This document shows positions 7,120 to 7,188 of a stretch of DNA of 7,188 nucleotides, piece by piece. Numbering within the stretch: the first letter of the stretch is position 1; every line of letters starts with the position of its first letter. The DNA comes from Cloacimonetes bacterium UBA4175 (GTDB taxonomy: Bacteria; Cloacimonadota; Cloacimonadia; Cloacimonadales; Cloacimonadaceae): NCBI GenBank assembly GCA_002379855.1, contig DFUX01000087.1, forward strand, positions 6,391-13,578, given 5' to 3'. Under the pieces are notes generated by a model. That model did no database searches. It saw only the letters and a program-made list of their open reading frames with translations, and had not been told where the DNA came from. The position numbers and the translations under genes were made by a program.

Positions 7120-7149
7120 CGCCAAATACAACAGCAACCATCCTCATAA

Positions 7150-7178
7150 TCCTTCATAGCTCCGTCCTTTGCTGCTAC
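7150..7178 (-). repeat. Right copy of inverted terminal-like repeat
   Basis: Read on the minus strand this matches 7-35 at 28 of 29 bases, followed after a five-base gap by the shared AGGAT (7140-7144). A looser resemblance may continue inward (CTGTT followed by a T-rich stretch in both copies). The two copies therefore face each other across about 7.1 kb that holds both genes. Outside 7178 the two flanks differ. Confidence 0.85.
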
Positions 7179-7188
7179 AGCGTTTGGT

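Noticed and set aside
6916..7137. 73-codon minus-strand frame across the gene end and terminator
   Set aside because: It is read through the final terminator hairpin and the antisense of a well-supported gene, with no ribosome binding site or family resemblance.
1..7188. CRISPR array, tRNA or rRNA gene
   Set aside because: No regularly spaced repeats and no cloverleaf or ribosomal sequence was seen on either strand.

Overview
The window holds two complete plus-strand genes, each with a clear start and ribosome binding site and each followed by a rho-independent terminator, between two non-coding flanks. Gene 1 (446-1462) encodes a 338-residue lipoprotein that is almost entirely a beta-propeller of LVIVD-type repeats. 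Gene 2 (1537-6987) encodes an 1816-residue secreted multidomain protein: signal peptide, gingipain-type (C25) propeptide and peptidase fold, a chain of Ig-like, nidogen-like and MAM-like modules, a fibronectin III module, and a C-terminal sorting domain that begins with an NYPNPFNPSTTISF motif.

That C-terminal domain, a C25 protein and an LVIVD lipoprotein together point to the FCB superphylum, most likely a Cloacimonadota-type genome or a relative (Marinimicrobia, Ignavibacteria and similar lineages use the same sorting motif). This is inferred from protein style alone; there is no rRNA or marker gene in the window.

Layout: 1-45 left copy of a repeat; 46-445 a leader without a convincing gene, containing small direct and inverted repeats and a TATAAT box flanked by two AACGCTT copies; 446-1462 lipoprotein; 1463-1536 short spacer with a terminator and a possible promoter that starts before that terminator; 1537-6987 large surface protein; 7012-7047 strong terminator; 7048-7149 no gene, possible outward promoter elements; 7150-7178 right copy of the repeat in inverted orientation.

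Most notable points: (1) the same 29-base repeat, 28 of 29 identical, sits in inverted orientation within about 10 bases of each end, so the window is either a repeat-bounded unit or a contig broken at a dispersed repeat; (2) the gingipain-like domain keeps the catalytic cysteine (Cys458), but the position of the catalytic histidine in the NYxGHG motif reads Trp (NYRGW), so it is either a pseudopeptidase or a subfamily using another base; (3) an intrinsic terminator stands between two co-oriented genes with only 24 bases between its T-tract and the next start codon. A plausible joint role is a cell-surface module: a lipid-anchored propeller and a type IX-exported adhesin or protease-like protein. 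That link rests on adjacency only.
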